A DNA stretch of 11,964 nt from JAYZVT01 sp050248375 (GTDB lineage Bacteria; Pseudomonadota; Alphaproteobacteria; Rhizobiales; Methyloligellaceae): the NCBI GenBank assembly GCA_050248375.1, contig JBFWSL010000090.1, positions 1-11,964 on the forward strand, written 5' to 3'. The first letter of the stretch is position 1. The number at the start of each line of letters is the position of its first letter. The position numbers and the translations under genes were made by a program. The notes under the pieces were generated by a model. The model made no database searches, was not told where the DNA came from, and saw only the letters and a program-made list of their open reading frames with translations. Shown one piece after another: positions 5,676-11,964 of this stretch.

Positions 5676-7613
5676 ATGTCAGACCAGGATACAGGGGACG
5701 GCGGCACCGTCCTGAAACGACTCGCGAAAAAGGTGCTGGACCGCAAGGACTCCGGCCCCGGGGTCATTGCGCGCCATCTGCGCACCCTGCCCAACCTGCC
5801 CGGCGTCTACCGCATGATCGGCGCCGATGGCGAGGTGCTCTATGTCGGCAAGGCGCGCAGCCTGAAGAAGCGCGTGCAGAGCTATGCGCGAGCGGGCGGC
5901 CACACCAACCGCATCGCACGCATGATCGCCTCGACCTGCGACATGGAGTTCGTCACCACGCGCTCCGAGAGCGAGGCGCTGTTGCTGGAAGCGAACCTCA
6001 TCAAGCGCCTGCGGCCTCAGTTCAACGTGCTGCTGCGCGACGACAAGTCGTTTCCCTACATCCTCATAGCCGGCGACCATCCCGCGCCGCAGATCCTCAA
6101 GCATCGCGGCGCGCGCAAGCGCCAAGGGGACTATTTCGGCCCCTTCGCTTCCGCCGGCGCGGTCAACCGCACCATCAACACCCTGCAGCGCGCCTTCCTG
6201 CTGCGCTCCTGCTCCGACAGCTATTACGAGAGCCGCACGCGCCCCTGCCTGCTCTACCAGATCAAGCGCTGCTCCGCGCCCTGCACCGGCGAGATATCGC
6301 TTCAGGACTACGCGGTCCTGGTCGAGGACGCCCGCGCGTTCCTCACTGGCCGCAGCCAGAAGGTGAAGGACCACCTGCACGCGCTGATGCAGACCGCCAG
6401 CGACAACATGGATTTCGAGGCCGCCGCCTCCTACCGCGACCGCATCGCCGCGCTCAGCCATGTGCAGGCCTACCAGGGCATCAATCCGCGCGGCGTGGAC
6501 GAGGCGGACGTCTTCGCCATTCATCAGGACGGCGGCCAGGCCTGCGTGCAGGTGTTCTTCTTCCGCACCGGACAGAACTGGGGCAACCGCGCCTACTTCC
6601 CGCGCATCGACAAGAGCCTGGAGCCCGAGGAGGTGCTGGAATCCTTCGTCGCCCAGTTCTACGACGACAAGCCCTGCCCGAAGCTGATCCTGCTGTCGCA
6701 GGACGTGCCGGGCCGCCGGCTGCTGGAGGAAGCCTTCACCGCCCGCGCCGGGCACAGGATCGAGGTCGCCGTTCCCCGCCGCGGCGACAAGCGCGAAGCC
6801 ATGGAGCACGCGCTGCAGAACGCCCGCGAGGCGCTGGCCCGGCGGCTGGCGGAATCCGCCTCCCAGCGCCGCCTGCTCGACGCGCTGGGCGAGACCTTCG
6901 GCCTCGACGAGCCGCCCGTGCGCATCGAGGTGTTCGACAACTCCCACATCCAGGGATCGAACGCCGTCGGCGCCATGATCGTCGCCACCCCGGAAGGCTT
7001 CCAGAAGAACGCCTACCGCAAGTTCAACATCCGCTCGCGGGACCTCGCGCCCGGCGACGACTACGCCATGATGAAGGAGGTGCTGACCCGGCGTTTCTCG
7101 CGTCTGGTGAAGGAGGCGGGCGGGACCGAGAAGCCGGACCGCGGCAGCGGGGACGCCTCGGTCTGGCCGGACCTCGTGCTCATCGACGGCGGCGCGGGGC
7201 AGCTCTCGGCCGCCAAGGCGGTGCTGGACGAACTCGGCCTCGACGCCGTCGCCGTCGCCGGCATCGCCAAGGGACCCGACCGCGACGCGGGCCGCGAGCG
7301 CTTCTTCATGCCCGGCCGCGCGCCCTTCATGCTGGAGCCGCGCGACCCCGTGCTCTATTTCGTGCAGCGCCTGCGCGACGAGGCGCACCGCTTCGCCATC
7401 GGCGCCCACCGGGCGAAGCGCAAAAAGGCCATCGGAGCCACGCCCCTCGACGACCTGCCCGGCGTCGGCCCGGCGCGCAAGCGCGCCCTGCTGAAGCATT
7501 TCGGATCGGCCAAGGCCGTCAGCCGCGCCGGCGTCGCGGATTTGCAGAAGGTGGAAGGCATCTCCGCCCGCATGGCGCAGGCCATCTACGACTTCTTCCA
7601 CGAGGGAATATAA
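5676..7613 (+). CDS. uvrC: Excinuclease ABC subunit C
   Basis: UvrC makes both cuts around UvrA/UvrB-marked DNA damage in nucleotide excision repair. The protein has 645 complete residues, in the normal range. Order of parts: GIY-YIG nuclease (about 38-120, with GVY at 43, YVG at 56 and the catalytic Glu105 in LLLEANLIK); a Cys cluster (Cys179, 191, 199, 203) in the region reported to bind an iron-sulphur centre in some UvrC proteins; a UVR motif (DFEAAASYRDRIAAL, 246-260) that contacts UvrB; an RNase H-like nuclease with Asp421 (FDNSH), Asp504 (LIDGG) and His571 (EAHRFAI); and a C-terminal double helix-hairpin-helix (about 590-640). The ribosome-binding site is weak (GAG). It lies 33 nt after the glycosyltransferase gene and may share its transcript. 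Downstream it converges with a GST gene across two palindromes. Confidence 0.97.
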   Translation: MSDQDTGDGGTVLKRLAKKVLDRKDSGPGVIARHLRTLPNLPGVYRMIGADGEVLYVGKARSLKKRVQSYARAGGHTNRIARMIASTCDMEFVTTRSESEALLLEANLIKRLRPQFNVLLRDDKSFPYILIAGDHPAPQILKHRGARKRQGDYFGPFASAGAVNRTINTLQRAFLLRSCSDSYYESRTRPCLLYQIKRCSAPCTGEISLQDYAVLVEDARAFLTGRSQKVKDHLHALMQTASDNMDFEAAASYRDRIAALSHVQAYQGINPRGVDEADVFAIHQDGGQACVQVFFFRTGQNWGNRAYFPRIDKSLEPEEVLESFVAQFYDDKPCPKLILLSQDVPGRRLLEEAFTARAGHRIEVAVPRRGDKREAMEHALQNAREALARRLAESASQRRLLDALGETFGLDEPPVRIEVFDNSHIQGSNAVGAMIVATPEGFQKNAYRKFNIRSRDLAPGDDYAMMKEVLTRRFSRLVKEAGGTEKPDRGSGDASVWPDLVLIDGGAGQLSAAKAVLDELGLDAVAVAGIAKGPDRDAGRERFFMPGRAPFMLEPRDPVLYFVQRLRDEAHRFAIGAHRAKRKKAIGATPLDDLPGVGPARKRALLKHFGSAKAVSRAGVADLQKVEGISARMAQAIYDFFHEGI

Positions 7614-7624
7614 TTGCCGCCGTT

Positions 7625-7669
7625 CCCCGGATGCGGCGCGGCGTGCAGCGATGCGCCGCTGATCCGGGG
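7625..7669. repeat. Long intergenic palindrome 1 (after uvrC)
   Basis: The outer arms CCCCGGAT (7625-7632) and ATCCGGGG (7662-7669) are exact. An inner GCGGCGC/GCGCCGC pair (7633-7639 with 7653-7659) extends the stem to 15 bp with a 2-nt bulge. It begins 11 nt after the uvrC stop. It resembles the dispersed REP-like palindromes of alphaproteobacterial genomes, with CCCGGAT/ATCCGGG edges, and may act as a transcription barrier or RNA stabiliser. No T-tract follows, so it is not a classical terminator. Confidence 0.75.
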
Positions 7670-7690
7670 TCCAGATTGGGAACGCATGGG

Positions 7691-7735
7691 TCCCGGGTCT
7701 GCGCAGCGGCACTGCGCGCCGCAGCGCGCCCGGGA
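7691..7735. repeat. Long intergenic palindrome 2 (before the GST stop)
   Basis: The arms TCCCGGG (7691-7697) and CCCGGGA (7729-7735) enclose inner pairs GCGC/GCGC (7701-7704 with 7724-7727) and GCGGC/GCCGC (7706-7710 with 7718-7722), around a 7-nt loop. The edges echo palindrome 1, and 21 bp separate the two. Together they look like a paired REP/BIME-style unit between the convergent uvrC and GST genes. Confidence 0.7.
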
Positions 7736-7746
7736 AAAGCACCCCC

Positions 7747-8403
7747 TCAGAACTCCACTTCCAGCTCGATGATCTCGTCCGGTTCGGCGAGAGCGCCCTC
7801 CGTCCATTCCTGCATCAGCGGCCAGCCGAACACCGTCTCGCAATAGCGCGCATGCTCCCGGTCCAGCTCCACCGCGTAGGTGCGGAAGCGCGTGCACACC
7901 GGCGCGAACATGGCGTCGGCCATGTTGGGGGACTTGCCGAACAGCCACGGCCCGCCATAGGCCTCCAGGCATTCCGACCAGATGGCGCGGATGCGCTCCA
8001 CGTCCGGCCGCGCGCCGGAGAAGATCTTGAAGGTCTGGTGCCGCGCCTTGAGGTTCATGGGCAAGGCCGAGCGCAGGTTGTGGAAGCCGGAATGCATCTC
8101 GCCCGACACCGCGCGGCAATGGGCCCGCGCCACCCGGTCCGACGGCAGCAGCCCCGCGTCCGGCGCGATCTCGGCGATGTATTCGCCGATGGCCAGCGTA
8201 TCCCACACGGTCACGTCGCCATGGGTCAGCCGCGGCACCCGCACCGAGGGGGACAGCAGAAGCAGCTCCTGCCGGGCCTCCGGATCGTCGGGGTCCACAT
8301 GTTCCTCCGCGAAGTCCAGCCCCCCCATCCGGCACAGCAGCCAGCCGCGCAGCGACCAGGAAGAGTAGTTTTTCGAGGAAATCGTAAGGGTGGCGCGGGT
8401 CAT
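7747..8403 (-). CDS. Glutathione S-transferase family protein
   Basis: The protein has 218 residues. The N-terminal thioredoxin-like domain has SSKNYSSWSLRGWLL (9-23), where a Ser (14, 15 or 17) is the likely glutathione-activating residue; the cis-Pro motif RVPRL (55-59); and WDTLAIGEYIAE (67-78), which binds the glutathione gamma-glutamyl group in the family. The all-helical C-terminal domain includes PWLFGKSPNMADAMFAPV (152-169), with the conserved N-capping Asp. It is expected to conjugate or transfer glutathione in the cytoplasm; the substrate is unknown. The start at 8403 was preferred over the in-frame ATG at 8478 because the fold begins at once and the extra 25 residues look non-coding. 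It is divergent from phaZ and convergent with uvrC. Confidence 0.9.
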   Translation of the reverse strand: MTRATLTISSKNYSSWSLRGWLLCRMGGLDFAEEHVDPDDPEARQELLLLSPSVRVPRLTHGDVTVWDTLAIGEYIAEIAPDAGLLPSDRVARAHCRAVSGEMHSGFHNLRSALPMNLKARHQTFKIFSGARPDVERIRAIWSECLEAYGGPWLFGKSPNMADAMFAPVCTRFRTYAVELDREHARYCETVFGWPLMQEWTEGALAEPDEIIELEVEF

Positions 8404-8455
8404 GCTTCGTTGTCCATTTCCGGGGATGGCGGTTTTTTTGCGCTCCCCAATCCTT

Positions 8456-8498
8456 TCGCATTGCAATAAGTTATGCACCAGAATCTTTTGCAGTGCGA
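8456..8498. promoter_or_regulatory. Paired inverted operator-like sites between the GST gene and phaZ
   Basis: TCGCATTGCAA (8456-8466) and TTGCAGTGCGA (8488-8498) are inverted copies matching at 10 of 11 bases; the mismatch is the centre base. Each is also a near-palindrome of the form TTGCA-N-TGCGA. The centres lie 32 bp apart, close to three helical turns, so two dimers could bind the same face. They end 26 bp before the phaZ start. GCA/TGC-rich dyads of this sort have been described for PHA regulators such as PhaR, so a PhaR-type repressor is a reasonable guess, though no regulator gene is present here. Confidence 0.45.
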
Positions 8499-8524
8499 CA
8501 TCCGCGCTTGGGGGGCCTTGGGCG

Positions 8525-9739
8525 ATGTTCTACCGGACCTACCAGCTCCAGGAGGATTTCCTGGCGCCATTCCGGGACATGGCGGAGGGATTGATGGGCT
8601 TCGCCGGCTCCACGGCCGGCGGCACCGGCGACGCCTTCCGGCGTCATTTTTCCGCCGGCATGGAGTTGTTCTCCCGCTTCCGCCTGACCCATACGCGGCC
8701 GGATTTCGGCATCTCCAGCGTCATGGTCGGCAACCGCGACGTGCCGGTGACCGAGGAGGTCGCGCTCGACCTTCCCTTCGGCAAGCTCATCCGTTTCGCC
8801 AAGGACATGGACTCCCGCCAGCCCAGGGTGCTGGTGGTGGCGCCGCTGTCGGGCCACTTCGCCACCCTGCTGCGCGGCACCGTGGCCACGCTTCTGCGCG
8901 ATCACGACGTCTACATCACCGACTGGGCCAACGCGCGCGACGTGCCGATGGACGAAGGCAGCTTTGGCGTCGATGACTATGTGGACTATCTGATCCGCTT
9001 CATCGAGGCCATCGGTCCCGGCTCCCACCTGCTCGCCGTCTGCCAGCCCTGCGTGCAGGCGCTGGCCGCGGTCGCGGTGATGTCGCAGCAGAACCACGAG
9101 GCGACGCCGCGCTCCATGACGCTGATGGCCGGCCCCATAGACCCGCGCGAGAGCCCGACCGGCGTCAACGTGCTGGCGCTGAACCATCCGCTGGCCTGGT
9201 TCCGCAACACCGTCATCAGCCACGTCCCGCAGCGCTTCTCCGGCGGCGGCCGGCGCGTCTATCCCGGCTTCGTGCAGCTCTCCGCCTTCCTGGCCATGAA
9301 CATGGAGCGGCACCGCAAGGCGCATGCGCGCCTCTACGAGCATCTCGCCAACGGCGAGACCGAGAAGGCGGAGACCATCAAGACTTTCTACGACGAGTAT
9401 TTCGCGGTGCTCGACCTCACCGAGGAGTTCTACCTCGAAACCATCGACCGCGTGTTCCAGCGCGCCGAGCTGGCCACCGGCGAGTTCACCTGGCGCGGCG
9501 AGCCGGTCGATCCCGGCGCCATCCGCAATACCGCGCTGCTGACCGTGGAAGGGGGACGCGACGACATCTGCGCGCTCGGCCAGACGGCCGCCGCCCACGA
9601 CCTGTGCCGCTCGCTGCGCCCGCACCTGAAGCGCCACCACCTTCAGGCCAATGTCGGCCACTATGGCGTCTTCAACGGCAAGCGCTGGGAAAAGGAAATC
9701 TATCCCGTGGTGCGCAACCTGATCCTGGCCGTGGACTGA
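8525..9739 (+). CDS. phaZ: Intracellular polyhydroxyalkanoate depolymerase
   Basis: The protein has 404 residues, the normal size for the intracellular PhaZ family (TIGR01849 type). It hydrolyses stored PHA/PHB granules to hydroxy acids during carbon starvation. It has an alpha/beta-hydrolase fold with a Cys nucleophile at Cys173 (LLAVCQP), acid Asp346 or Asp347 (GGRDDIC) and base His379 (NVGHYGVFNG). Other family marks are the N-terminal MFYRTYQLQED, the strand VLVVAPLSGHFATLLRGTV (102-120), YITDWANARDVP (130-141) and GGGRRVYPGF (240-249). There is no signal peptide, so it acts in the cytoplasm on granule surfaces. The start at 8525 matches the family N-terminus; an in-frame ATG at 8390 would overlap the GST promoter region and the start of the GST gene. 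The ribosome-binding site is unclear (a G-run about 10 nt upstream). It is divergent from the GST gene, with paired operator-like sites between them. Confidence 0.95.
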   Translation: MFYRTYQLQEDFLAPFRDMAEGLMGFAGSTAGGTGDAFRRHFSAGMELFSRFRLTHTRPDFGISSVMVGNRDVPVTEEVALDLPFGKLIRFAKDMDSRQPRVLVVAPLSGHFATLLRGTVATLLRDHDVYITDWANARDVPMDEGSFGVDDYVDYLIRFIEAIGPGSHLLAVCQPCVQALAAVAVMSQQNHEATPRSMTLMAGPIDPRESPTGVNVLALNHPLAWFRNTVISHVPQRFSGGGRRVYPGFVQLSAFLAMNMERHRKAHARLYEHLANGETEKAETIKTFYDEYFAVLDLTEEFYLETIDRVFQRAELATGEFTWRGEPVDPGAIRNTALLTVEGGRDDICALGQTAAAHDLCRSLRPHLKRHHLQANVGHYGVFNGKRWEKEIYPVVRNLILAVD

Positions 9740-9758
9740 TCCCGGTCCGCGGCTTGCG

Positions 9759-10253
9759 CTAGTTCGGCAGCGTGCAGCCCTCGATCAGGTTGTCCCACAT
9801 GACGTCGTTCACCGACGTGACGTGGCCGGTCTCGCGCATCTGCCTGATGTAGTCGCGGCCCTGGGTGGACGCGTCCGGCTTCTTCGACCGCAGCAGGTTC
9901 ATCCCCATCACGAAATAGAAGTTGGCGCGGCCCGCTTCCGTCTCCAGGGCGGCCGCGTGTTCGGCCAGCTTCTTGCGCGACTCCTCGTCGCCATACCACA
10001 TCAGCATCATGTAACCGTGCACGCGCAGCTTGGCATCGTCGGCGGTGATGAGCTGCTCGCCCGCCGTCTTCACCAGTTGCTCCTGTGTCAGGTCGCGCAG
10101 ATCCGGCCGGTCCTTGAGCACCGCGTTCAGGACCGATTCCACGTTGTCCTTCACCGCCGTGTTCACATATTGCTGGCAGGTCTGCGCCCGCAGCGGGCCG
10201 GCGGCCCCGATGACGAGAAATGTGAACAGGCAGGCGAATGCGGGTCGGAACAT
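9759..10253 (-). CDS. Small secreted protein of unknown function
   Basis: The family was not recognised. The protein has 164 residues. Residues 1-23 are a clear signal peptide (hydrophobic core FACLFTFLVIGAAG, cleavage near LRA/QT). The mature part is mostly polar and helical in character, with only two cysteines, Cys25 or so just after the cleavage site (QTCQQY) and Cys160 near the end (EGCTLPN), which could form a disulfide. This predicts a periplasmic or secreted soluble protein. The start at 10253 was chosen because it gives the signal peptide; an in-frame ATG at 10532 would add 93 low-quality residues. The stop is only 19 nt from the stop of the convergent phaZ, with no terminator between. 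Confidence 0.75.
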   Translation of the reverse strand: MFRPAFACLFTFLVIGAAGPLRAQTCQQYVNTAVKDNVESVLNAVLKDRPDLRDLTQEQLVKTAGEQLITADDAKLRVHGYMMLMWYGDEESRKKLAEHAAALETEAGRANFYFVMGMNLLRSKKPDASTQGRDYIRQMRETGHVTSVNDVMWDNLIEGCTLPN

Positions 10254-10559
10254 CGGCTCGGCTCTTGGCTGAGGAAAATTGGCGGCAGAGCGCAGTCTCC
10301 CGGTCAATTCCGCGAGCGTCAACGCCTGAATGTCTCGGCCCGGACTGTTGAAAACCCCGCTTTTCCGCGCATTTCCGATATATCTGGCCGAGGGCGCCGC
10401 ATCCGCCTGCCGCCAGGGCGGCCAGCCGGTTCGCAGGCCCCGGAACGGCTGACCCCGCCGCCCGTTGACCCTCATGACCAGGCAGTTACGAAAAACCTGT
10501 CGAAAAGCGGCTAAAGACTGGGTGGCCCGCACGCGCCCGGCGGGCTAAACAATCGCGAC
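10254..10559. other. Divergent intergenic region before pgsA
   Basis: About 306 bp hold no convincing gene. Apparent open frames across it are extensions of the flanking genes with poor composition. It must carry the promoters of the secreted-protein gene (minus) and pgsA (plus). A short GCCGCC/GGCGGC dyad lies around 10410-10425, but its 2-nt gap cannot form a normal hairpin loop. Confidence 0.5.
10465..10492 (+). promoter_or_regulatory. Candidate promoter of pgsA-moaD-moaE
   Basis: TTGACC (10465-10470) is a good -35. TACGAA (10487-10492), 16 bp later, is a weak -10. It lies about 70 bp upstream of the pgsA start. Alphaproteobacterial -10 elements are often degenerate, so the pair is plausible but not certain. 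Confidence 0.35.
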
Positions 10560-11165
10560 ATGGCACACGCATTACGCCGGCACGGCATGGTCCTGAAACT
10601 GCCCAATCTGCTGACCTACGGCCGCATCGCGGCCGTACCGGCGCTGGTCGCCTGCTTCTTCGTGCAGGGCGATTTCTCCAACTGGCTGGCGCTGTTCATT
10701 TTCGTCAGCGCCGGCATCACCGACTATTTCGACGGCTATTTCGCCCGCGCCTGGGGCCAGCAGTCGGCGCTTGGGCGCATGCTAGACCCCATCGCCGACA
10801 AGCTGCTGGTTTCCGCCGCGCTGATGATGCTGGCCGCCCAGCAGACCATCGCCGGCTGGTCGCTGTGGGCCGCCGTCATCATCCTCTCCCGCGAGATCCT
10901 GGTCTCGGGCCTGCGCGAGTTCCTGGCCGAGCTTTCGGTCCGCGTGCCCGTGACCTGGCTGGCCAAGTGGAAGACCCTGGCCCAGATGGTGGCCATCGGC
11001 TTCTTGCTGGCCGGGAGCGCGGGTGACAAGATATTCCCCTGGACCACGCTGACCGGCCTCACCCTGCTCTGGCTGTCGGCGATCCTGACGCTTTACACGG
11101 GCTACGACTATTTCCGCGCCGGTCTCCGTCATCTTGTGGAGGACGGGCGCGGCGGGAGACGGTGA
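10560..11165 (+). CDS. pgsA: CDP-diacylglycerol--glycerol-3-phosphate 3-phosphatidyltransferase
   Basis: The protein has 201 residues and several membrane helices. The CDP-alcohol phosphatidyltransferase signature is intact: Asp55, Asp58-Gly59, Ala62-Arg63, Gly72, Asp76 and Asp80 (DYFDGYFAR through LDPIADK). The N-terminal LPNLLTYGRI and the segment SREILVSGLREFLAE (about 109-123) are typical of PgsA rather than of phosphatidylserine or cardiolipin synthases. It makes phosphatidylglycerol phosphate from CDP-diacylglycerol and glycerol 3-phosphate in the inner membrane. The start is uncertain: 10560 gives 13 residues before PNLLT, while an in-frame ATG at 10587 gives MVLKLPNLLT; neither has a good ribosome-binding site. 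The stop overlaps the moaD start by one base. Confidence 0.94.
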   Translation: MAHALRRHGMVLKLPNLLTYGRIAAVPALVACFFVQGDFSNWLALFIFVSAGITDYFDGYFARAWGQQSALGRMLDPIADKLLVSAALMMLAAQQTIAGWSLWAAVIILSREILVSGLREFLAELSVRVPVTWLAKWKTLAQMVAIGFLLAGSAGDKIFPWTTLTGLTLLWLSAILTLYTGYDYFRAGLRHLVEDGRGGRR

Positions 11166-11422
11166 TGGGCGTGAAGCTGATGTATTTCGCCTGGGTGCGG
11201 GAGAAAACCGGCATCGGCGAGGAGCGCGTCCAGCTTCCCGATGGCGTCGAGACCGTCGCCGACCTGATCCGCTGGCTCAAGGGCCGCGGGCCGGAATTCG
11301 CCGAGGCCTTCGACAAGTCCGACGTCATCCGCGCCGCCATCGACCAGACCCATGTGCGCCACGACGCCCGCCTCAAGGGCGCCAGCGAGATCGCCTTCTT
11401 CCCGCCCGTGACGGGGGGGTAG
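11165..11422 (+). CDS. moaD: Molybdopterin synthase sulfur-carrier subunit
   Basis: The protein has 85 residues and a ubiquitin-like beta-grasp fold. It begins MGVKLMYFAWVREKTG and ends PPVTGG; the C-terminal Gly-Gly is the site that is adenylated and turned into a thiocarboxylate. MoaD pairs with MoaE to add two sulfurs to precursor Z (cPMP) in molybdenum-cofactor synthesis, in the cytoplasm. The ATG at 11165 overlaps the pgsA stop (TGATG) and has GGGAG 6 nt upstream; a GTG at 11162, one codon earlier, is possible. The last two Gly codons and the base before them lie in a run of seven G just before the TAG. moaE does not follow directly: a coiled-coil gene lies between. Confidence 0.94.
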   Translation: MGVKLMYFAWVREKTGIGEERVQLPDGVETVADLIRWLKGRGPEFAEAFDKSDVIRAAIDQTHVRHDARLKGASEIAFFPPVTGG

Positions 11423-11446
11423 GCGCATCGGGAGAAAGAATTTATC

Positions 11447-11731
11447 ATGTCCTCCATGGACATCGAGGAACGCGTCGGGGATCTGGAGCGCCGTGTCGGC
11501 GAGCTGGAAGGCCAGTCCCGGTTCGTGTCCGGCCAGTTGAGTGGCATTCACAAGTCGCTGGTGAATTTCCAGGGCGAAACCGGAAAGCGCTTCGACAAGG
11601 TGGACCGGCGGCTCGACAAGATGGACGGACGGCTCGACACCGTGGACAGGCGCCTCGATACCATGGACGCGAAGCTCGACGCCATGCCGGAGGCCGTCGC
11701 TTCCGCGGTAGCAGACGCCCTGCGCTCATAG
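11447..11731 (+). CDS. Small heptad-repeat coiled-coil protein of unknown function, between moaD and moaE
   Basis: The family was not recognised. The protein has 94 residues, is highly charged, and has no signal peptide, membrane segment or cysteine. Residues 5-22 (IEERVGDLERRVGELEG region) form a first amphipathic helix. Residues 48-82 are five seven-residue units of the form (R/K)(L/F)Dx(V/M)Dx, a near-perfect coiled coil. The C-terminus (MPEAVASAVADALRS) is a short Ala-rich helix. This predicts an oligomerising, cytoplasmic protein. The start at 11447 has a GGGAG site about 12 nt upstream; Met4 at 11456 is an alternative. It begins 24 nt after moaD, and moaE starts 7 nt after its stop, so it is very probably in the same transcript. 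It may be a passenger or an accessory partner of molybdopterin synthase; nothing in the sequence decides this. Confidence 0.75.
   Translation: MSSMDIEERVGDLERRVGELEGQSRFVSGQLSGIHKSLVNFQGETGKRFDKVDRRLDKMDGRLDTVDRRLDTMDAKLDAMPEAVASAVADALRS
11588..11692 (+). repeat. Tandem 21-bp repeats coding the heptads
   Basis: Five tandem 21-bp units (the first four clear, the fifth diverged) read in frame as seven-residue heptads with the core pattern CTCGAC...ATGGAC or GTGGAC. Units of this length expand or shrink without breaking the frame, so copy number may vary between strains. Confidence 0.8.
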
Positions 11732-11738
11732 GACCCCC

Positions 11739-11964
11739 ATGCCCGTCCGCGTCCAGCGTGAGGATTTCGATATCGGCGCCGAGGTGAAGGCCCTCGTCTC
11801 GGGCCGCACCGATATCGGCGCCGTCGTCACCTTTACGGGAACCATGCGCGGCGGCAACGACGGCAAGGCGGTCACGTCGATGACGCTGGAGCACTATCCC
11901 GGCATGACGGAGAAGGAGCTGGAGCGCATCGAGCGCGAGGCCAACGGCCGCTGGCCGCTGCAGG
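11739..11964 (+). CDS. moaE: Molybdopterin synthase catalytic subunit, 3' end missing
   Basis: The first 75 residues are readable; the gene continues past the window's right edge. GAVVTFTGTMRG (about 27-38) and MTLEHYPGMTEKELERIEREA (about 47-67) are signature MoaE segments. MoaE binds cPMP and receives sulfur from the MoaD thiocarboxylate to make molybdopterin. The catalytic Lys region lies beyond the window. An AGGA ribosome-binding site overlaps the stop of the coiled-coil gene, 5 nt before the start, so the two are tightly linked. A 14-bp direct repeat inside it (11768-11781 and 11810-11823) encodes two DIGA motifs and looks incidental. Confidence 0.93.
   Translation, partial: MPVRVQREDFDIGAEVKALVSGRTDIGAVVTFTGTMRGGNDGKAVTSMTLEHYPGMTEKELERIEREANGRWPLQ

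Noticed and set aside
5679..7742. 687-codon open frame on the minus strand opposite uvrC
   Set aside because: It mirrors uvrC codon structure, as usual in high-GC DNA, has no recognisable domain, and uvrC on the plus strand is unambiguous.
8471..9661. 396-codon minus-strand open frame opposite phaZ
   Set aside because: Shadow of phaZ; no motif, signal or domain.
11768..11823. 14-bp direct repeat in moaE (11768-11781 and 11810-11823)
   Set aside because: Both copies encode DIGA in frame within conserved MoaE sequence; most likely coincidence of codon choice.
1..11964. CRISPR arrays, tRNA/rRNA genes, insertion sequences, prophage or toxin-antitoxin genes
   Set aside because: None was seen on either strand: no spaced direct-repeat array, no cloverleaf, no transposase or integrase motif.

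Overview
The window is high-GC DNA, densely coded and with short gene overlaps. Gene content and order point to an alphaproteobacterium, probably of the Hyphomicrobiales/Rhodospirillales type: an outer-membrane barrel of the Omp25/31 kind, a TorF-family porin, an intracellular PhaZ depolymerase, and the set uvrC, pgsA, moaD, moaE. No rRNA, tRNA, CRISPR array, insertion sequence or phage gene was seen. The calls come from reading translated motifs by eye. No database search was possible.

Layout. (1) Positions 1-1643, minus strand: two outer-membrane barrel genes, the first cut by the window edge. They are separated by a strong intrinsic terminator (738-770) and share an identical 34-bp segment at the signal-peptide/mature junction. 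(2) 1644-2196: a long divergent intergenic region with an AT-rich core. (3) 2197-7613, plus strand: a Ca2+/Na+-type antiporter, then a compact pterin cassette (QueD/PTPS-like enzyme, pteridine-reductase-like SDR, FolB-type aldolase, family-2 glycosyltransferase) tied together by ATGA overlaps or a 3-nt gap, then uvrC. (4) 7614-7746: two adjacent long palindromes between convergent genes. (5) 7747-8403, minus: a glutathione S-transferase. It is divergent from phaZ (8525-9739, plus), and a pair of TTGCANTGCGA-type half-sites lies between them. (6) 9759-10253, minus: a small secreted protein of unknown function. (7) 10560-11964, plus: pgsA, moaD, a heptad-repeat coiled-coil gene, and moaE (cut by the window end).

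How the genes may work together. The PTPS, SDR and FolB enzymes all act on pterins, and the SDR carries the Asp-Tyr-Lys catalytic set and the TGxxxRxG cofactor motif of PTR1-like pteridine reductases. The cassette could therefore make or recycle a tetrahydropterin or folate. The coupled glycosyltransferase raises the possibility of a glycosylated pterin; that is a hypothesis. MoaD and MoaE form molybdopterin synthase and are separated here by an unfamiliar 94-residue coiled-coil protein. uvrC (excision repair) and pgsA (phosphatidylglycerol synthesis) are housekeeping genes, often adjacent in relatives but here split by a GST/phaZ/secreted-protein block.

Most worth checking: the pterin cassette with its glycosyltransferase, the coiled-coil gene inside moaD-moaE, and the paired operator-like sites before phaZ.
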